NCBI RefSeq assembly: GCF_014633365.1
Contig: NC_068339.1
Span: 30,203,316 to 30,267,315 of the forward strand
DNA: 64,000 bases
Source of the DNA: Diospyros lotus
Taxonomy: Eukaryota; Streptophyta; Magnoliopsida; Ericales; Ebenaceae
Direction: 5' to 3'
Shown: positions 48,839 to 60,871 of the stretch, piece after piece
Layout: each line of letters opens with the position of its first letter
Position numbering within the stretch: position 1 is the stretch's first letter
The notes under the pieces: model-generated
Told to the model about the DNA's origin: nothing
Database searches by the model: none
The model's input: the letters and a program-made list of their open reading frames with translations, nothing else
Made by a program: the position numbers and the translations under genes

Positions 48839-51800
48839 GGAATTTATACTTTTATTAGAGTATTTTGTGTATCAAAATGTCGTCCTTCACATTGTTTTGG
48901 AATCGTCAAAATCAAATTAGTCAATTTCAAAATATCCTCGATTGTAACAAACATGTCTTACTCTTCCTTAAGGTGTTCTACTATGGACCCATGGCTCAAA
49001 CACAAGTTTCCCAAATAACCCCAAATTGGAAATTGGACTTTCATTAGAGTATTTTGTGTATCAAAATGACTTCTTTCACATGGATTTGGAATCGCCAAAA
49101 TCAAATTAGCCGATTTGGAGATATCGTTGATGGTAAGGAAGTTGTCTTATTCTCCCTTAAGGTGTTCTACTATGGACCCATGTCTAAACCCCAACTTTAT
49201 AAAATAATCTGAAATTGGAATTTATACTTTTATTAGAGTATTTTGTGTATCAAAATGTCATCCATCACATGGTTTTGGAATCGTCAAAATCAAATTAGTC
49301 AATTTCAAAATATCCTCGATTGTAACAAACATGTCTTACTCTTCCTTAAGGTGTTCTACTATGGACCCATGGCTCAAACACAAGTTTCCCAAATAACCCC
49401 AAATTGGAAATTGGACTTTCATTAGAGTATTTTGTGTATCAAAATGACTTCTTTCACATGGATTTGGAATCGCCAAAATCAAATTAGCCAATTTGGAGAT
49501 ATCGTTGATGGTAACGAAGTTATCTTATTCTCCCTTAAGGTGTTCTACTATGGACCCATGTCTAAAACCCAACTTTATAAAATAATCTGAAATTGGAATT
49601 TATACTTTTATTAGAATATTTTGTGTAGCAAAATGTCGTCCTTCACATTGTTTTGGAATCGTCAAAATCAAATTAATCAATTTCAAAATATCCTCGATTG
49701 TAACAAACATGTCTTACTCTTCCTTAAGGTGTTCTACTATGGACCCATGGCTAAAACACAAGTTTCCCAAATAACCCCAAATTGGAATTTGGACTTTCAT
49801 TAGAGTATTTTGTGTATCAAAATGACTTCTTTCACATGGATTTGGAATCGCCAAAATCAAATTACCTAATTTGGAGATATCGTTGATGGTAAGGAAGTTG
49901 TCTTATTCTCCCTTAAGGTGTTCTACTATGGACCCATGTCTAAAACCCAACTTAATAAAATAATCTGAAATTGGAATTTATAGTTTTATTAGAGTATTTT
50001 GTGTATCAAAATGTCGTCCTTCACATGGTTTTGGAATCGTCAAAATCAAATTAGTCAATTTCAAAATATCCTTCATTGTAACAAACATGTCTTACTCTTC
50101 CTTAAGGTGTTCTACTATGGACCCATGGCTAAAACTTAAGTTTCCCAAATAACCCGAAATTGGAATTTGGACTTTCATTAGAGTATTTTGTGTATCAAAA
50201 TGACTTCTTTCACATGGATTTGGAATCCCCAAAATCAAATTAGCCAATTTGGAGATATCGTTGATGGTAAGGAAGTTGTCTTATTCTCCCCTAAGGTGTT
50301 CTACTATGGACCCATGTCCAAACCCCAACTTTATAAAATAATCTGAAATTGGAATTTATACTTTTGTTAGAGTATTTTGTGTATCAAAATGTCCTCCTTC
50401 ACATGGTTTTGGAATCGTCAAAATCAAATTAGTCAATTTCAAAATATCCTCGATTGTAACAAACATGTCTTACTCTTCCTTAAGGTGTTCTACTATGGAC
50501 CCATGGCTAAAACACAAGTTTCCCAAATAACCCCGAATTGGAATTTGGACTTTCATTAGAGTATTTTGTGTATCAAAATGACTTCTTTCACATGGATTTG
50601 GAATCGCCAAAATCAAATTAGCCAATTTGGAGATATCGTTGATGGTAAGGAAGTTGTCTTATTCTCCCTTAAGGTGTTCTACTATGGACCCATGTCTAAA
50701 CCCCAACTTTATAAAATAATCTGAAATTGGAATTTAGACTTTTATTAGAGTATTTTGTGTATCAAAATATCGTCCTTCATATTGTTTTGGAATCGTCAAA
50801 ATCAAATTAATCAATTTCAAAATATCCTCGATTGTAACAAACATGTCTTACTCTTCCTTAAGGTGTTCTACTATGGACCCATGGCTAAAACTTAAGTTTC
50901 CCAAATAACCCCGAATTGGAATTTGGACTTTCATTAGAGTATTTTGTGTATCAAAATGACTTCTTTCACATGGATTTGGAATCCCCAAAATCAAATTAGC
51001 CAATTTGGAGATATCGTTGATGGTAAGGAAGTTGTCTTATTCTCCCCTAAGGTGTTCTACTATGGACCCATGTCCAAACCCCAACTTTATAAAATAATCT
51101 GAAATTGGAATTTATACTTTTGTTAGAGTATTTTGTGTATCAAAATGTCCTCCTTCACATGGTTTTGGAATCGTCAAAATCAAATTAGTCAATTTCAAAA
51201 TATCCTCGATTGTAACAAACATGTCTTACTCTTCCTTAAGGTGTTCTACTATGGACCCACGGCTAAAACTCAAGTTTCCCAAATAACCCCAAATTGGAAT
51301 TTGGACTTTCATTAGAGTATTTTGTGTATCAAAATGACTTCTTTCACATGGATTTGGAATCGCCAAAATCAAATTACCCAATTTGGAGATATCGTTGATG
51401 GTAAGGAAGTTGTCTTATTCTCCCTTAAGGTGTTCTACTATGGACCCATGTCCAAACCCCAACTTTATAAAATAATCTGAAATTGGAATTTATACTTTTA
51501 TTAGAGTATTTTGTGTTTCAAAATGTCATCCTTCACATGGTTTTGGAATCGTCAAAATCAAATTAGTCAATTTCAAAATATCCTCGATTGTAACAAACAT
51601 GTCTTACTCTTCCTTAAGGTGTTCTACTATGGACCCATGGCTAAAACTCAAGTTTCCCAAATAACCCGAAATTGGAATTTGGACTTTCATTAGAGTATTT
51701 TGTGTATCAAAATGACTTCTTTCACATGGATTTGGAATCGCCAAAATCAAATTACCCAATTTGGAGATATCGTTGATGGTAAGGAAGTTGTCTTATTCTC

Positions 51801-53715
51801 CCTTAAGGTGTTCTACTATGGACCCATGTGTAAAACCCAACTTAATAAAATAATCTGAAATTGGAATTTATACTTTTATTAGAGTATTTTGTGTATCAAA
51901 ATATCGTCCTTCACATTGTTTTGGAATCGTCAAAATCAAATTAATCAATTTCAAAATATCCTCGATTGTAACAAACATGTCTTACTCTTCCTTAAGGTGT
52001 TCTACTATGGACCCATGGCTAAAACACAAGTTTCCCAAATAACCCGAAATTGGAATTTGGACTTTCATTAGAGTATTTTGTGTATCAAAATGACTTCTTT
52101 CACATGGATTTGGAATCGCCAAAATCAAATTACCCAATTTGGAGATATCGTTGATGGTAAGGAAGTTGTCTTATTCTCCCTTAAGGTGTTCTACTATGGA
52201 CCCATGTCTAAAACCCAACTTAATAAAATAATCTGAAATTGGAATTTATACTTTTATTAGAGTATTTTGTGTATCAAAATATCGTCCTTCACATTGTTTT
52301 GGAATCGTCAAAATCAAATTAATCAATTTCAAAATATCCTCGATTGTAACAAACATGTCTTACTCTTCCTTAAGGTGTTCTACTATGGACCCATGGCTAA
52401 AACACAAGTTTCCCAAATAACCCGAAATTGGAATTTGGACTTTCATTAGAGTATTTTGTGTATCAAAATGACTTCTTTCACATGGATTTGGAATCGGCAA
52501 AATCAAATTAGCCAATTTGGAGATATCGTTGATGGTAAGGAAGTTGTCTTATTCTCCCTTAAGGTGTTCTACTATGGACCCATGTCTAAACCCCAACTTT
52601 ATAAAATAATCTGAAATTGGAATTTAGAATTTTATTAGAGTATTTTGTGTATCAAAATGTCGTCCTTCACATGGTTTTGGAATCGTCAAAATCAAATTAG
52701 TCAATTTCAAAATATCCTTGATTGTAACAAACATGTCTTACTCTTCCTTAAGGTTTTCTACAATGGACCCATCGCTAAAACACAAGTTTCCCAAATAACC
52801 CCAAATTGGAATTTGGACTTTCATTAGAGTATTTTGTGTATCAAAATGACTTATTTCGCATGGATTTGGAATCGCCAAAATAAAATTAGCCAATTTGGAG
52901 ATATCGTTGATGGTAAGGAAGTTGTCTTATTCTCCTTAAGGTGTTCTACTATAGACCCAGTCTAAAACCCAACTTTATAAAATAATCTGAAATTGGAATT
53001 TAGACTTTTATTAGAGTATTTTGTGTATCAAAATGTCGTCCATCACATGGTTTTTGAATTGTCAAAATTAAATTAGTCAATTTCAAAATATCCTCGATTG
53101 TAACAAACATGTCTTACTCTTCCTTAAGGTGTTCTACTATGGACCCATGGCTAAAACACAAGTTTCCCAAATAACCCGAAATTGGAATTTGGACTTTCAT
53201 TAGAGTATTTTGTGTATCAAAATGACTTCTTTCACATGGATTTGGAATCGCCAAAATCAAATTAGCCAATTTGGAGATATCGTTGATGGTAAGGAAGTTG
53301 TCTTATTCTCCCTTAAGGTGTTCTACTATGGACCCATGTCTAAAACCCAACTTTATAAAATAATCTGAAATTGGAATTTAGACTTTTATTAGAGTATTTT
53401 GTGCATCAAAATGTCGTCCTTCACATGGTTTTGGAATCGTCAAAATCAAATTACTCAATTTCAAAATATCCTCGATTGTAACAAACATGTCTTACTCTTC
53501 CTTAAGGTGTTCTACTATGGACCCATGGCTAAAACACAAGTTTCCCAAATAACCCCAAGTTGGAATTTGGACTTTCATTAGAGTATTTTGTGTATCAAAA
53601 TGACTTCTTTCACATGGATTTGGAATCGCCAAAATCAAATTAGCCAATTTGGAGATATCGTTGATGGTAAGGAAGTTGTCTTATTCTCCCTTAAGGTGTT
53701 CTACTATGGACCCAT
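48839..53715 (+). repeat. Satellite array 3b: dimeric (378-bp) higher-order repeat
   Basis: About 26 monomers continue the T/N dimer of array 3a after the solo LTR. Sequence 49243-50355 repeats 45204-46316 (offset 4039 bp, or 1512 bp = four dimers once the solo LTR and its duplication are discounted), sharing AAACTTAAGTTTCCC, ATCCTTCATTG and TTACCTAATTTGG. The block near 50170-50925 recurs 756 bp later, sharing GAATCCCCAAAATC and ATGTCCTCC. 51889 and 52267 are copies 378 bp apart. The array ends inside a T monomer where the retrotransposon is inserted; the CCCAT target duplication is at 53711-53715. Confidence 0.95.
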
Positions 53716-54465
53716 TGATGAGATCAATGGAGCTGTAAAAGATGCCAAAGATCCTTTAAGCCTACAAGGAGGTCCAATCACAAGAGCAAAGGCAAAGAAA
53801 ATGAGAGAGACACTCAACGGGCTAATTGAAGACATTCGAGGCAAACAAGGCTTTACTGATGCATCCACCAATTGGAAGACAACAAGTGGAAGTCAAGCCT
53901 ATGTCCATTTAATCAGCATGCTAGCCCATTAGAAGATGACATGTGGCAACATTTGGAAGATGACACGTGGCACCCAAGATTATGTCTATGTGTAGCTGGC
54001 TAACAAAATAGTTGTTTAATTTCTTAAATTACATTATGGAGGGTACCAGCCATTAAGGTAGTGGTGTGTTGCTGGTAGTTATTGAGCATTTGGGAAGTGG
54101 GTAGTTATTAGGTTAATGGGTAGTTATCTCAAGTTGGTAGTTGTTTCATATTTGTTTTTCTATTTAAAGGGAATTGTAAACACTTCAAAAGGTTGGTTAA
54201 TTTTCGTGATTATTGAAAGGAGAACTTTCTCACTTGGTTTTTCCAAGAACTCAAGACTTATCAAGATTGTTCCAATCTTGTGGCGTCCAATTTCCAAGGC
54301 TTATCGCTCCCAACTTCTTCTCTTATTCTGGAGTGTGGCGTCTATATCATTCTTTTTCTTATTTTGTTTCGTTTACTTGAATCTGGTTTGGCTTTCTTGG
54401 GATGATGCTCAACTTGTTCGTGGGCTTTTAGATGCAACCAAAGGGATCTTCATAGGCTCGCATCA
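53716..54465 (+). repeat. 5' LTR of the intact CRM-like element
   Basis: 750 bp, TG...CA. It differs from the 3' LTR at about four positions by eye (near 53950, 53957, 54049 and 54182). A TATA-like TATTTAAAG lies at 54161-54169. Its first 217 bp carry a copy of the pol C-terminus ending at TAG 53930-53932, which here is joined by chance to an open satellite frame (53588-53932) and is not a gene. Confidence 0.95.
54161..54169 (+). promoter_or_regulatory. TATA-like box of the 5' LTR
   Basis: TATTTAAAG about 300 bp before the LTR end, with the identical copy at 60567-60575 in the 3' LTR. It is the best promoter candidate for the element's genomic RNA. Confidence 0.5.
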
Positions 54466-54469
54466 GTTT

Positions 54470-54482
54470 TGGTATCAGAGCC
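54470..54482 (+). other. Primer binding site, initiator Met tRNA type
   Basis: TGGTATCAGAGCC begins four bases after the 5' LTR end. It is complementary to the 3' end of initiator Met tRNA and primes minus-strand DNA synthesis. Confidence 0.92.
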
Positions 54483-55379
54483 ATGTTCTAAATCAGGTTC
54501 GAAACACATTAAAAAAAAAAAAAATTTCAAGTTGTTGGAATCTATTAATTTCCAGATTCTGATTAGGTTGCATTCTTGCTATTTCCTTTGTTCTTGTTGT
54601 TTTCTTCTACCAGATACAAATTTCGTTTTTTGTGTTCTTCTTTTCCACCCTTTGATTTTTTGTTCTCGTTGGTTCTTGTTTTTCATCCTTTGACTTTATC
54701 CTTACTGTACTTCTTTTTCTCGTTCCTTGATTTGTGACTATACTTAAGTTCTTCCATTGGTATTAAATCCTTACTTGGTTACCTTTGATGCCTTGTGATC
54801 TGTTCATCTTGATTTTGTGAACTCTAATCACCTTCATTGTTACCGTTTGTGTGAATCAACTAAACCCACACACCTATAAAAGCATATCTCTGTTCATCTT
54901 GATTTCAAGAATCAAACTTCAGATAGTGGAATTTTCGAGCTTATAAAAAAAAAAAAAAAAAAAAAGAGTTTCAGTCAAGCACGTAAAAAAAAAAGAAAAA
55001 AAAGAAAAAAAAAATACACAACAAATCAGTGGGTACATAGCATTTCAACACACAGACAAATCTGGTTGTTTTTCTGATGTTCTAAATTCATCAATTGTGA
55101 TTAAATTCTGTGTTCAAAATTTATTCAATTCTGTGTTCCTTCTTCAATCTAACCTGGTTATACTCTTTGCAAATTGGGTTGTCATAGATTTCACTTTCTT
55201 GATTATAGTTGTTGAGTTCTTTCAAAAGCTAATTGAGAAAGTTGAGTGGTAAAAGGCAAGAGTGTGAGCTTATTAAAAGAAAAAGCCAATAAATAGTGAT
55301 ATACACGAGGGTTGAGTGAATCAAACAAATTGAGAGAAAACACGTGAGGGAGTGCTTGTGAGGTTATATTTGAATCTTT
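54483..55379 (+). other. Untranslated leader of the intact element
   Basis: About 900 bp without a convincing ORF, T-rich at first and then with long A runs at 54511-54523, 54945-54965 (21 A) and 54985-55013 (A broken by single G). The end TTTATGCAGGTTAC near 55378 resembles a splice acceptor, but no donor is evident. Confidence 0.75.
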
Positions 55380-58300
55380 ATGCAGGTTACTAACATGGAC
55401 CCAAAAGACAAGGGAGTTCGAGAAGAGGGGAGTAGTGACAATTCATTTGTGATCCAAGCAATGCAACAACACTTTGAACGCTTCAATGTTATGTTTGGAG
55501 AATTGACTGACAGAATAGAAAGAATAGAAAAGCAAGAAGTTGGCCCAACTGATGTGAGAAGAAGACCAGCTCGTGAAAGTGCTAACTTGGGGAGACAAAG
55601 TCATCTTGATGGATATGAGGATGATGAAGAAGATGACCTAAACTTTGATGATCAATCTACTTTGCCTAGATTCGGCCACAGATTTGGAAGAAGAAATGTG
55701 AGGAGGCCGAGAACTCTAGATCGAGATGGAGATGATGAGCAAGAATTTGAGGATCAAGCCACAAACAGATTGGGCAATGAACGGGCTAACAGATTTGGTG
55801 GGAGGAATCCAGTAAGAAGGGATACCTATGATCGTGACTTGGGGAGCATTAAAATGAATATTCCTTCATTTCAAGGAAAGAATGATTCGGAAGCCTATTT
55901 GGAGTGGGAAAAGAAAGTGGAACTTGTGTTTGACTGTCATAACTACTCTGAAGTCAAAAAGGTAAAACTTGTTGCTGTTGAATTTACTGATTATGCTATA
56001 ATTTGGTGGGATCAAGTTGTTTTGAATAGGAGAAGAAACCGTGAACAGCCTGTGGACACTTGGGAACAAATGAAGTCAATCATGAGAAAGAGGTTTATTC
56101 CAAGTCATTACTATCGAGACTTGTTCCAGCGGCTACAAGGCCTCACTCAAGGTGCCCGAAATGTGGAGGATTACCACAAGGAAATGGAGGTTGCCATGAT
56201 TCGAGCCAATGTGGAGGAAGATAGGGAGGCAACCATGGCTAGGTTTTTACAAGGGCTAAATAGAGACATTGCCAATGTGGTAGAGCTACAACATTATGTT
56301 GAGCTAGAGGATATGTTACACATGGCCATGAAAGTTGAGAGGCAACTCAAAAGAAAAGGTGTTGTACGGGTGGGACAGATTTCGGGTTCATCCTCAACTT
56401 GGAAACCAAATTGGAGCAAAAGGGAGGAAAAGGCAGATCTTAAAACCAAATTCGAGCCTAAGTCTTACAAGGGCAAGGAAGTGGGTCCTAGCAAGGAGAA
56501 AGGTACTTTTGAGCCTCAATCTAATAGAAATCGGGATATAAAATGTTTTAAGTGTTTAGGCAAGGGACATATTGCATCTCAATGTCCAAACAAGAGGACA
56601 ATGGTTTTAAGGAGCAATGGAGAGGTTGAAACTGAAAGTGAGACAGAGGCTGAATCTTTACCACTAATGGATGAGAGTGATGGAGAAGAGCATCCCGTGA
56701 ATGGAGTTGTTTTGGTGACAAGGAGAGCTTTAAACTTGCAGGCAAGAGAAGAGAATGAGGTGCAACGTGACAACATTTTTCACACAAGGTGCCACATCAA
56801 AGAAAGAGTGTGTAGAATGATTATTGATGGAGGAAGCTGCACCAATGTAGCTAGCATGGAATTGGTGGAGAAGTTGAATTTACCAACTCAAACACATCCC
56901 CGACCATACAAGCTACAATGGCTGAATGATTGTGGTGAGATTAAGGTAAATAAACAAGTGCTAGTTTCATTTTCCATTGGAAGGTACTGTGACAAGGTTC
57001 TTTGTGATGTTGTGCCAATGCAAGCTGGTCATATCCTATTGGGGAGGCCATGGCAGTTTGATAGGCGGGTCAAGCATGATGGATACACTAACAAATACTC
57101 TTTTGTAATGAACGGGAAGTCTGTTACCCTTGTACCCTTGACACCCCAACAGATATATGAAGATCAGATAAGGGTTAAAAAAGAGAATGAAAAGAAAAGA
57201 GGGAGTGAGAACGAGGGAAATAAAAAAAAGGAAGAGCAAAAGAGTAAGGAAGAAGAGAGTGAATCTGAGGGGATTCAAAAGGAGAGAAATTCAGAGAGAA
57301 GAAAGAACAATGAGAGTAAAAAGGAAAGAAATTCAGAGAGTGGAAAGGGAAAAATAGAGAGAAAAAAAGGAAGTTTTTATGCAAAAGAGGGAGATGTGAG
57401 GAGTGCTTTTTATGCTAGGCAGCCTATGTTTGTACTCTTGTACAAAGAGGCTTGCTTAAATACTAATGAATTTGACCTTTCTTTGCCTAGTATTGTTAAA
57501 TCTCTTTTGCAGGAGTTTGATGACGTCTTTCCCAATGATATTCCAAGTGGTTTGCCACCTTTGAGGGGAATAGAGCATCAAATAGATTTCATCCCAGGAG
57601 CATCAATTCCTAACCGACCAGCTTACAGGAGCAATCCCGAGGAAACGAAGGAGCTCCAAAGGCAAGTTGAGGAACTTTTAGCAAAGGGATATGTAAGAGA
57701 GAGTATGAGTCCATGTGCGGTTCCGGTCTTACTTGTGCCTAAAAAGGATGGGACATGGAGGATGTGCGTGGATTGTCGAGCCATCAACCAAATCACTGTA
57801 AAGTATCGCCATCCCATTCCTAGATTAGATGACATGTTAGATGAATTGCATGGTTCATGTATCTTTTCTAAAATTGATTTAAAAAGTGGATATCACCAGA
57901 TTAGAATGAGGGAAGGAGATGAATGGAAAACCGCTTTTAAGACAAAATATGGCTTATATGAGTGGTTAGTGATGCCCTTTGGGTTAACTAATGCCCCTAG
58001 TACATTCATGAGGTTGATGAACCATATTTTGCGTCCTTTTATAGGCAAGTTTGTAGTGGTTTACTTTGATGACATCCTAATCTATAGCAAGACCTTAGAT
58101 GAGCATCTAGAGCATTTGCAAAATGTTCTAAGTGTTTTGCGAAAAGAGAAGTTATTTGCTAACCTCAAGAAGTGTTCCTTTTGCACAAATCAGATTGTGT
58201 TCTTAGGATATGTTGTAAGTGATAAAGGGGTTGAGGTAGATGGGGAGAAAGTTAAAGCAATCAAAGAATGGCCTACACCTAAATCTATCACCGAAGTGCG

Positions 58301-60338
58301 AAGTTTCCATGGCCTAGCAAGTTTCTATAGAAGATTTGTTAGGGATTTTAGTACTTTAGCCGCACCCTTGACTGAGGTTATTAAAAAGAGTGTGGGTTTT
58401 AAGTGGGGAAGTGAGCAAGAAAGAGCTTTTAATTTGATCAAAGAGAAATTAAGTTCTGCACCAATACTTGCCTTACCCAATTTTTCTAAAACCTTTGAGG
58501 TTGAGTGTGATGCTTCGGGTATTGGCATTGGAGCTGTCTTAATGCAGGAGCGGCACCCCATTGCATTTTTCAGTGAGAAGCTAAATGGAGCAGCCCTTAA
58601 CTACCCTACATATGATAAGGAGCTGTATGCCTTGGTTCGGACCTTGGAGACATGGCAGCACTATTTATGGCCGAAGGAGTTTGTCATACACACTGATCAT
58701 GAATCCTTGAAGCACTTGAAAGGACAAGGGAAGCTGAACAAACGACATGCAAAATGGTTAGAATTCATTGAGACCTTTCCTTATGTGATCAAATATAAAC
58801 AAGGAAAAGAAAATGTGGTTGCAGATGCATTATCTCGTAGGTATGCGCTTATTTCAACTTTGAATGCTAAATTGCTAGGATTTGAATTTATTAAAGACTT
58901 GTATCCTAGTGATCCAGATTTTGCTAATGTCTATGAGGCTTGTGAGAAAATGACTTTTGGGAAATTTTATAGGCATGAGGGGTATTTATTTAGGGAGAAC
59001 AGAATGTGTGTGCCTATAAGTTCTTTGAGAGAATTACTTGTGCGGGAGGCTCATGGGGGTGGCCTAATGGGACATTTTGGAGTGAGAAAAACATTAGATG
59101 TATTAACTGAGCATTTCTTTTGGCCACATATGCGACGGGATGTTGAGAGGGTTTGTGGAAAGTGTATCACTTGTAAACAAGCCAAATCAAGCGTTTCACC
59201 CCATGGTCTATATACTCCTTTACCTATTCCGAGCGAACCTTGGGTTGACCTTTCTATGGATTTTGTATTGGGTTTACCTAGGTCTAAGAGGGGAAAAGAT
59301 TCTGTTTTTGTTGTTGTTGATAGGTTCTCCAAGATGGCACATTTCATTCCATGCCATAAATCAGATGATGCTAACAACATTGCAGATTTGTTCTTTAAAG
59401 AGATTGTTCGTTTGCATGGTATGCCAAAGACTATAGTCTCAGATCGAGATGCTAAATTCTTAAGCTACTTTTGGAAGACATTGTGGGGTAAGTTGGGAAC
59501 AAAACTTTTATTTTCTACTACTTGCCACCCACAAACGGATGGACAAACTGAAGTAGTGAATCGTACTTTGTCTACTCTATTGCGTGCCATCATTCAAAAG
59601 AATTTGAAGAATTGGGAAGAATGCTTACCACATGTGGAATTTGCATATAATCGTAGTGTCCATTCTGCCACTAACCATTCCCCATTTGAGGTAGTTTATG
59701 GTTTTAATCCGCTAACTCCATTGGATTTATTACCTTTACCACTTGTTGAGTGTGTAAATTTAGATGGAAAGCAAAAGGCAGAAATGGTGAAACAACTGCA
59801 CGAGAAAGTCCGACAGCAAATTCAAAAACGAACCGAGCAATATGTTACACAAGCCAACAAAGGTCGAAAGAAACTAGTTTTTGAACCAGGCGATTGGGTT
59901 TGGGTACATATGCGCAAAGAGAGATTCCCAGCTCAAAGGCGTTCTAAGTTGCATCCTAGGGGTGATGGACCATTTCAAGTGATTACTAGGATCAATGACA
60001 ATGCTTACAAGTTGGACCTACCTGGTGAGTATAATATTAGTGCTACCTTTAATGTTTCTGACTTAACTCCTTTTGATGTAGGTGATGATTCGTGGACTAA
60101 TCCTCTTGAGGAGAGGGGGACTGATGAGATCAATGGAGCTGTAAAAGATGCCAAAGATCCTTTAAGCCTACAAGGAGGTCCAATCACAAGAGCAAAGGCA
60201 AAGAAAATGAGAGAGACACTCAACGGGCTAATTGAAGACATTCGAGGCAAACAAGGCTTTACTGATGCATCCACCAATTGGAAGACAACAAGTGGAAGTC
60301 AAGCCTATGTCCATTTAATCAGCATGCTAGCCCATTAG
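55380..60338 (+). CDS. Gag-Pol polyprotein of CRM-like retrotransposon, intact (1652 codons)
   Basis: A single frame makes the capsid and enzymes for copying and integrating the element. Numbering from ATG 55380: acidic/basic N-terminal region 1-155; retrotransposon Gag domain about 157-326; CCHC knuckle C389-x2-C392-x4-H397-x4-C402; aspartic protease with DGGS at 483-486; charged linker about 595-670; RT about 780-945 with YFDD at 895-898; RNase H with D1044, E1081, D1106, D1149; integrase zinc site H1225, H1232, C1262, C1265; integrase core D1294, D1355, E1391 (35 residues between the last two); GDGPFQV region near 1525; basic tail [11 protein letters not shown]. Residues 1582-1652 are encoded in the 3' LTR. 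The ATG at 55395 (codon 6) has better context (AACATGG) and may be the real start. No separate chromodomain is evident. No frameshift or stop is present and all catalytic residues named are intact. Confidence 0.95.
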   Translation: MQVTNMDPKDKGVREEGSSDNSFVIQAMQQHFERFNVMFGELTDRIERIEKQEVGPTDVRRRPARESANLGRQSHLDGYEDDEEDDLNFDDQSTLPRFGHRFGRRNVRRPRTLDRDGDDEQEFEDQATNRLGNERANRFGGRNPVRRDTYDRDLGSIKMNIPSFQGKNDSEAYLEWEKKVELVFDCHNYSEVKKVKLVAVEFTDYAIIWWDQVVLNRRRNREQPVDTWEQMKSIMRKRFIPSHYYRDLFQRLQGLTQGARNVEDYHKEMEVAMIRANVEEDREATMARFLQGLNRDIANVVELQHYVELEDMLHMAMKVERQLKRKGVVRVGQISGSSSTWKPNWSKREEKADLKTKFEPKSYKGKEVGPSKEKGTFEPQSNRNRDIKCFKCLGKGHIASQCPNKRTMVLRSNGEVETESETEAESLPLMDESDGEEHPVNGVVLVTRRALNLQAREENEVQRDNIFHTRCHIKERVCRMIIDGGSCTNVASMELVEKLNLPTQTHPRPYKLQWLNDCGEIKVNKQVLVSFSIGRYCDKVLCDVVPMQAGHILLGRPWQFDRRVKHDGYTNKYSFVMNGKSVTLVPLTPQQIYEDQIRVKKENEKKRGSENEGNKKKEEQKSKEEESESEGIQKERNSERRKNNESKKERNSESGKGKIERKKGSFYAKEGDVRSAFYARQPMFVLLYKEACLNTNEFDLSLPSIVKSLLQEFDDVFPNDIPSGLPPLRGIEHQIDFIPGASIPNRPAYRSNPEETKELQRQVEELLAKGYVRESMSPCAVPVLLVPKKDGTWRMCVDCRAINQITVKYRHPIPRLDDMLDELHGSCIFSKIDLKSGYHQIRMREGDEWKTAFKTKYGLYEWLVMPFGLTNAPSTFMRLMNHILRPFIGKFVVVYFDDILIYSKTLDEHLEHLQNVLSVLRKEKLFANLKKCSFCTNQIVFLGYVVSDKGVEVDGEKVKAIKEWPTPKSITEVRSFHGLASFYRRFVRDFSTLAAPLTEVIKKSVGFKWGSEQERAFNLIKEKLSSAPILALPNFSKTFEVECDASGIGIGAVLMQERHPIAFFSEKLNGAALNYPTYDKELYALVRTLETWQHYLWPKEFVIHTDHESLKHLKGQGKLNKRHAKWLEFIETFPYVIKYKQGKENVVADALSRRYALISTLNAKLLGFEFIKDLYPSDPDFANVYEACEKMTFGKFYRHEGYLFRENRMCVPISSLRELLVREAHGGGLMGHFGVRKTLDVLTEHFFWPHMRRDVERVCGKCITCKQAKSSVSPHGLYTPLPIPSEPWVDLSMDFVLGLPRSKRGKDSVFVVVDRFSKMAHFIPCHKSDDANNIADLFFKEIVRLHGMPKTIVSDRDAKFLSYFWKTLWGKLGTKLLFSTTCHPQTDGQTEVVNRTLSTLLRAIIQKNLKNWEECLPHVEFAYNRSVHSATNHSPFEVVYGFNPLTPLDLLPLPLVECVNLDGKQKAEMVKQLHEKVRQQIQKRTEQYVTQANKGRKKLVFEPGDWVWVHMRKERFPAQRRSKLHPRGDGPFQVITRINDNAYKLDLPGEYNISATFNVSDLTPFDVGDDSWTNPLEERGTDEINGAVKDAKDPLSLQGGPITRAKAKKMRETLNGLIEDIRGKQGFTDASTNWKTTSGSQAYVHLISMLAH
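60108..60121 (+). other. Polypurine tract of the intact element
   Basis: GAGGAGAGGGGGAC lies directly before the TGATGAG start of the 3' LTR and inside the pol frame. It is the primer site for plus-strand DNA synthesis. Confidence 0.85.
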
Positions 60339-60871
60339 AAGATGACATGTGGCAGCATTTAGAAGATGACACGTGGCACCCAAGATTATGTCTATGTGTA
60401 GCTGGCTAACAAAATAGTTGTTTAATTTCTTAAATTACATTATGGAGGGTACCAACCATTAAGGTAGTGGTGTGTTGCTGGTAGTTATTGAGCATTTGGG
60501 AAGTGGGTAGTTATTAGGTTAATGGGTAGTTATCTCAAGTTGGTAGTTGTTTCATATTTGTTTTTCTATTTAAAGGGAATTGTAAAAACTTCAAAAGGTT
60601 GGTTAATTTTCGTGATTATTGAAAGGAGAACTTTCTCACTTGGTTTTTCCAAGAACTCAAGACTTATCAAGATTGTTCCAATCTTGTGGCGTCCAATTTC
60701 CAAGGCTTATCGCTCCCAACTTCTTCTCTTATTCTGGAGTGTGGCGTCTATATCATTCTTTTTCTTATTTTGTTTCGTTTACTTGAATCTGGTTTGGCTT
60801 TCTTGGGATGATGCTCAACTTGTTCGTGGGCTTTTAGATGCAACCAAAGGGATCTTCATAGGCTCGCATCA
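60122..60871 (+). repeat. 3' LTR of the intact CRM-like element
   Basis: 750 bp, identical in length to the 5' LTR. It holds the last 71 codons and stop (TAG 60336-60338) of gag-pol, then a TATA-like box at 60567-60575. The following CCCAT (60872-60876) is the right target duplication. Confidence 0.95.

Larger units (their letters stand above)
53716..60871 (+). mobile_element. Complete CRM-like Ty3/gypsy retrotransposon (7156 bp)
   Basis: The element has two 750-bp LTRs (53716-54465 and 60122-60871) that start TGATGAG and end CGCATCA, an initiator-Met primer site, a single open gag-pol frame and a polypurine tract. It is flanked by CCCAT at 53711-53715 and 60872-60876, and the interrupted T monomer resumes exactly after it. 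Gene order protease-RT-RNase H-integrase marks Ty3/gypsy. Overlap of pol with the 3' LTR, the TGATGA LTR start and the RNase H/integrase sequence point to the CRM chromovirus lineage. All parts needed for autonomous transposition appear present. Expression cannot be judged from sequence. Confidence 0.95.

Noticed and set aside
10291..53581. Dozens of 60-residue ORFs (MCIKM...NWNLDFH) that could be called a tandem gene family
   Set aside because: They are the same frame of a 189-bp satellite monomer, opened because 189 is a multiple of three. They run without promoters or codon-level constraint, and indels break them freely in the inverted block.
53588..53932. ORF joining satellite sequence to the retrotransposon C-terminus
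   Set aside because: It is a chance in-frame join at the insertion site. The downstream part is the pol tail carried in the 5' LTR.
54116..54693. 148-residue ORF in the 5' LTR and leader, and its copy at 60522-60902
   Set aside because: Hydrophobic T-rich translation of LTR promoter and leader sequence, present in both LTRs because they are duplicates. The 3' copy ends in satellite.
57036..57384. Minus-strand ORFs opposite the gag-pol linker
   Set aside because: They mirror the A/G-rich linker and are shadows of the real frame.
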